Assembly (NCBI GenBank): GCA_028622995.1
Contig: JAJQJQ010000006.1
Location: 3,968,001-4,032,000, forward strand
Direction of reading: 5' to 3'
DNA: 64,000 nt
Source: Panagrolaimus kolymaensis
Lineage: Eukaryota > Nematoda > Chromadorea > Rhabditida > Panagrolaimidae
In this document: one piece after another, positions 62,090 through 64,000 of the stretch
How the letters are laid out: every line of letters starts with the position of its first letter
How positions within the stretch are numbered: the stretch's first letter is position 1
The notes under the pieces: model-generated
Database searches by the model: none
The model's input: the letters and a program-made list of their open reading frames with translations, nothing else
What the model was told of the DNA's origin: nothing
Position numbers and translations under genes: made by a program

Positions 62090-63359
62090 ACCATATCTTC
62101 GTAGTTTTGTTGGAAAACTCACCATTTGATCGATTAGCTAAGAATTTATTCTTTGATTTCCCTTGAAATTTGAGATCTTTACCTCTACGTTAAAAAAATC
62201 GATCACCTTTAGCTCCCATAGTTTTATTGACAAATGAAAAAAATGATAAATAATTCAATAACTTATTTGCATCGGGTAAATTCAAATTTATCGGTGAAAA
62301 CATTGATTTTTTGAATAATGTTATAGAAGCAACATTTGCTAAAAAATAGTGTTCATCTTCTCCACTAATATAACAAGCTCTAACAAAATAAACCATTGAT
62401 AAAAAGGTTATAATTTTTTCATGATTTTCATTCCGTGGTCGACCTTTATTTGAAAAAGGTCCACGTTCTTCCTTAGCATTCATTGTTCTGGCTAAACTTA
62501 AACTTGTGACTTTGTTGGCAGCCTTCCACGAATATTATCCATAAAAGCACCGGGTTCGCTTTGTTTTTGTAAAGCATTAAGGGGTGTATTTGTTTTCAAC
62601 AAAGGTCTAAGTTGCGCTGAAGTTGATTGTTGAAGTCTTCTTTTATCTTTGACGGGAGGCAAATTATTATCATTTTTAACTTCATAATAAAAAACAATAA
62701 AAGTGCCATTTTCAGTTTGTTGATTGTTTTTTGTTGTAGCGAATATAACTCTATTGACAACTCCATCATTAATATGATGATTTGCATGTAACATTCGAAG
62801 CTCTTTATCAGCATCGGTTGTTTCATTGTTTTATAGGTACATGCCAACAAGGTAATAATGAGCTTTATTTTTGCCCATATCCCAAGGAGCAAACCTGTCA
62901 TCGACATATTCAGCATCAACAATACAAAAATACTTTTCTTTTTTGCAAGGAGGGTTAAACGGAGCTTCTTTTTGAATGACGAATGCATCATTGCTAAAAT
63001 CTCGGTTTTTTTAAATCTGTTAATAAATTGTTTTTAACTTACACATTATTAACGTTCAATACATGACAGCATAAAGTTGTTAAATCATATTTTTCTAGAT
63101 TTACAAAAACAGTATTGTTACCGCTAAAACATAAAAAAAATATTGTAAAGTTTTCCCTTTTCTTAAAAATTTTGAGTTTGATTTACCTAATGTTAAGTGT
63201 TTCAATGGATAAATCATTATCCATATCATCGATAAATTGATCAGCGGTGATGGTTGTTGAATTTGGGAATGCATGATAAAAACCAAACACTTTAAAGGTG
63301 AAGTTGTTAGGGGGGAAAAGGAACTTTTGACACTTGCTGCGGTCATGGCGAAGTCGAAG
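62090..63359 (-). pseudogene. Decayed spliced gene of unknown family
   Basis: On the minus strand three exon-like stretches join in frame: 63359-63187, 63123-63043 and from 62993 down, with introns of 63 and 49 nt (GTAAAT...TTTTAG and GTAAGT...TTTTAG). The joined frame reads FYHAFPNSTT, VFVNLEKYDL, KKEKYFCIVDAEYV and HYYLVGMYL. It meets an in-frame TAA at 62831-62833 and continues open (LHANHHINDG, FIVFYYEVKN, KDKRRLQQS, IRGRLPTK) to about 62510. A one-base shift there leads to a further 105-codon frame (LARTMNAKEERGPFSNKGRP, FVRACYISGEDEHYF) that stops at 62190. The same frame reads on past that stop towards the satellite edge. The lesions (one stop, one frameshift, another stop) indicate a pseudogene. 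The long natural-looking frames are unlikely by chance in such AT-rich DNA. I do not recognise the family. The 5' part overlaps Helitron sequence on the other strand, so its first exon is doubtful. Confidence 0.55.
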
Positions 63360-64000
63360 TTAATTTTTCATGGAATTTTCCCGATTTTTTAATAGAACTA
63401 TTAAATGGTAGTCATTCGTAGAAATTTCTTTGAAATCATTAGAAAAATAAACAATGATTTTGCTTTAGCTTCCATTCAAGTTAATTTAGTAAATTTTCAA
63501 CTCCTAGACCTTATTGTTTTAAAATCCATGGACAAGTTTGTCATAACTTTAATATCGCAGCATTTCCCTATCATAGTTTGACTCCAACTCATGGACAGTT
63601 GTTTATAATTGATGAACATGTAGCAATAAGACACCGAGAAAACGCATTGGGCAATGTTGACTCCAAAATTATTACTCAAATTAAACAATATTTGCGGGAA
63701 AATATTAGGCTGTCCCAACTTTATCGAATGATGAAAGACGAAATTGAAAATCAAAAAGCTATTGCTGAAGAAAATGGAAAGGAAATGCCTGATGTAAGAT
63801 TAGCTTTATCATTGAAACCTCAACAAGATAAAAGAAGATTTAATTTGCCCGTAGTTGACGAAGTAGCAGCTATTTTCACAAATGATGCAGACGGAAATAT
63901 TCCTGAAGCTTATGTAATGGTATATAATACTAATTAATAAAAATTAAAAAGATAGAGTACAAGGGATCCAAACGTTGAGATTTATCCATTATTTTACCCC
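63264..64000 (+). pseudogene. Helitron Rep/helicase fragment, N-terminal part, broken
   Basis: The plus strand encodes the region that precedes the HUH nuclease in Helitron RepHel proteins, in several frames. It reads TKHFKGE (about 63282), then FDTCCGHGEVEV (63326 on) and PDFLIELLNGSHS ending in a stop at 63419-63421. Next come RNFFEIIRKINNDFALASIQ (63420 on), then RPYCFKIHGQVCH (63506 on), GQLFIIDEHVAIRHREN, YRMMKDEIE and RRFNLPVVDEVAAIF, to a stop at 63935-63937. Two more in-frame stops follow before DPNVEIYPLFYP (63965-64000) in the same frame. This order (CC..G.V, LL.G.H, PYCFKIHGQ, GQL.I.DE, RR.NLP..DEVAA, P.YPL.FP) is typical of Helitrons, rolling-circle transposons. Three frameshifts and several stops make this copy inactive. 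The nuclease and helicase domains would lie beyond the window. Confidence 0.85.

Noticed and set aside
61939..62166. 75-codon plus frame across the right satellite edge
   Set aside because: Half satellite and half antisense of the pseudogene; no independent coding sign.
63497..63754. 85-codon minus frame
   Set aside because: Antisense shadow of the Helitron coding sequence.
63915..63950. Short intron that would bridge the Helitron stops near 63937
   Set aside because: Candidate donors and acceptors give 32-38 nt, lack a TTTCAG-like acceptor, and do not restore the frame; decay is simpler.

Overview
The window looks like a eukaryotic, very AT-rich genome (the satellite monomer is about 75% A+T by hand count). 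Genes are compact, with 44-84 nt GT...AG introns whose acceptors mostly read TTTTAG or TTTTCAG. This fits a nematode best, perhaps a clade IV type. That is inference from gene architecture; there is no rRNA or mitochondrial marker to fix the species.

Layout. (1) 1-5.9 kb, genic. A seven-exon gene (494-3151, 789 aa) is probably the ICE2/NARG2 subunit of the little elongation complex, with an added RGG-box tail. A small two-exon secreted-protein gene (3769-3293, minus) converges on it tail to tail. A small spliced gene of unknown function (4856-5472) is either frameshifted or rescued by an alternative donor. (2) 5.96-62.09 kb, one uninterrupted head-to-tail satellite array: about 344 copies of a 162-165 bp monomer, all in one orientation, with no inserted element. 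The monomers are mosaics of a few interchangeable blocks. They are arranged in several local higher-order repeats (14-, 17-, 7-, 9- and 11-mers) and in locally homogenised single-monomer runs. (3) 62.09-64.0 kb, a graveyard: a decayed, formerly spliced minus-strand gene of unknown family, abutting or overlapping a plus-strand Helitron Rep/helicase coding fragment with frameshifts and stops that runs off the right edge.

The genes do not form a pathway. The ICE2-like gene would act in Pol II transcription of small nuclear RNAs. The satellite dominates the window; its variant structure records repeated unequal exchange and gene conversion. The unusual biology here is the satellite's fine structure rather than a new protein system. 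Satellite length and higher-order structure depend on the assembly being correct.
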